A stretch of 6,482 bases of DNA from an uncultured Chlorobiota bacterium. GTDB lineage: Bacteria > Bacteroidota > Kapaibacteriia > OLB7. How positions within the stretch are numbered: the first letter of the stretch is position 1; each line of letters starts with the position of its first letter. This document shows positions 6,409 through 6,482 of this stretch, piece by piece. The translations under genes were made by a program, and so were the position numbers. Location of the stretch: NCBI GenBank assembly GCA_946481475.1, contig CAMLOB010000241.1, forward strand, positions 1 through 6,482. The letters are read 5' to 3'. The notes beneath the pieces are model-generated. The model was given only the letters and a program-made list of their open reading frames with translations. It was not told the origin of the DNA and did no database searches.

Positions 6409-6482
6409 TTCATTCATGTGAAGTGATTGTTATTCTCTGAAGGAAAGGCCGGCTGAGCAGTAGGTTAATATCACAAAATATC

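Noticed and set aside
6175..6426. 83-codon plus-strand frame in the right-hand intergenic region
   Set aside because: Composition is Ser/Arg/Pro-rich, with no ribosome binding site or motif; it overlaps the signal region and leader of the minus-strand lipoprotein.

Overview
The window comes from a moderately GC-rich bacterium that is probably a member of the Bacteroidota or a close relative. Two putative -10 elements read TAnnTTTG, the form used by the Bacteroidota housekeeping sigma factor. One of them has a TTG element 21 bases upstream. The lipoproteins (META domain, DUF6174-like, acidic residues straight after the lipid-anchored cysteine) are also typical of that group. Every gene I accept lies on the minus strand, so the window reads from right to left in transcription order. 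The long plus-strand frames are shadows.

Right half (about 6482 to 3277): three lipoprotein genes. A leader of roughly 240 bases leads into a 302-residue META-domain lipoprotein (6151-5243). Next, 36 bases on, comes a 400-residue paralogue (5206-4004) with the same core plus an extra C-terminal cysteine-rich domain. A hairpin with a T-run at 3904-3959 ends that unit. A single DUF6174-like lipoprotein gene follows (3753-3277).

Middle (about 3276 to 2820): a non-coding stretch with its own Bacteroidota-type promoter (3111-3142), a 245-base transcript that can fold into a closed multi-helix structure, and a strong intrinsic terminator (2861-2904). It is either a free small RNA or an attenuating leader for the genes that follow. 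An alternative pairing that would disrupt the terminator can be drawn.

Left half (2819 to 1): an apparent cluster around a Ro60-like ring protein. It holds a 66-residue small protein with a possible beta-grasp fold, a weak 44-codon frame behind a perfect inverted repeat, a small SEC-C zinc-motif protein broken by one extra base, a 66-residue basic protein with a strong ribosome binding site, and the 520-residue TROVE-like/von Willebrand A protein (1788-226). Downstream of it, past four 14-base tandem repeats, the window edge cuts a tRNA-like RNA whose D-, anticodon- and T-arms are recognisable but whose anticodon and core bases are wrong for a working tRNA. Bacterial Ro proteins work with Y RNAs that carry a tRNA-like domain, and in known cases these are encoded beside the Ro gene. 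The best reading is therefore a Ro/Y-RNA locus with several small, uncharacterised companion proteins.
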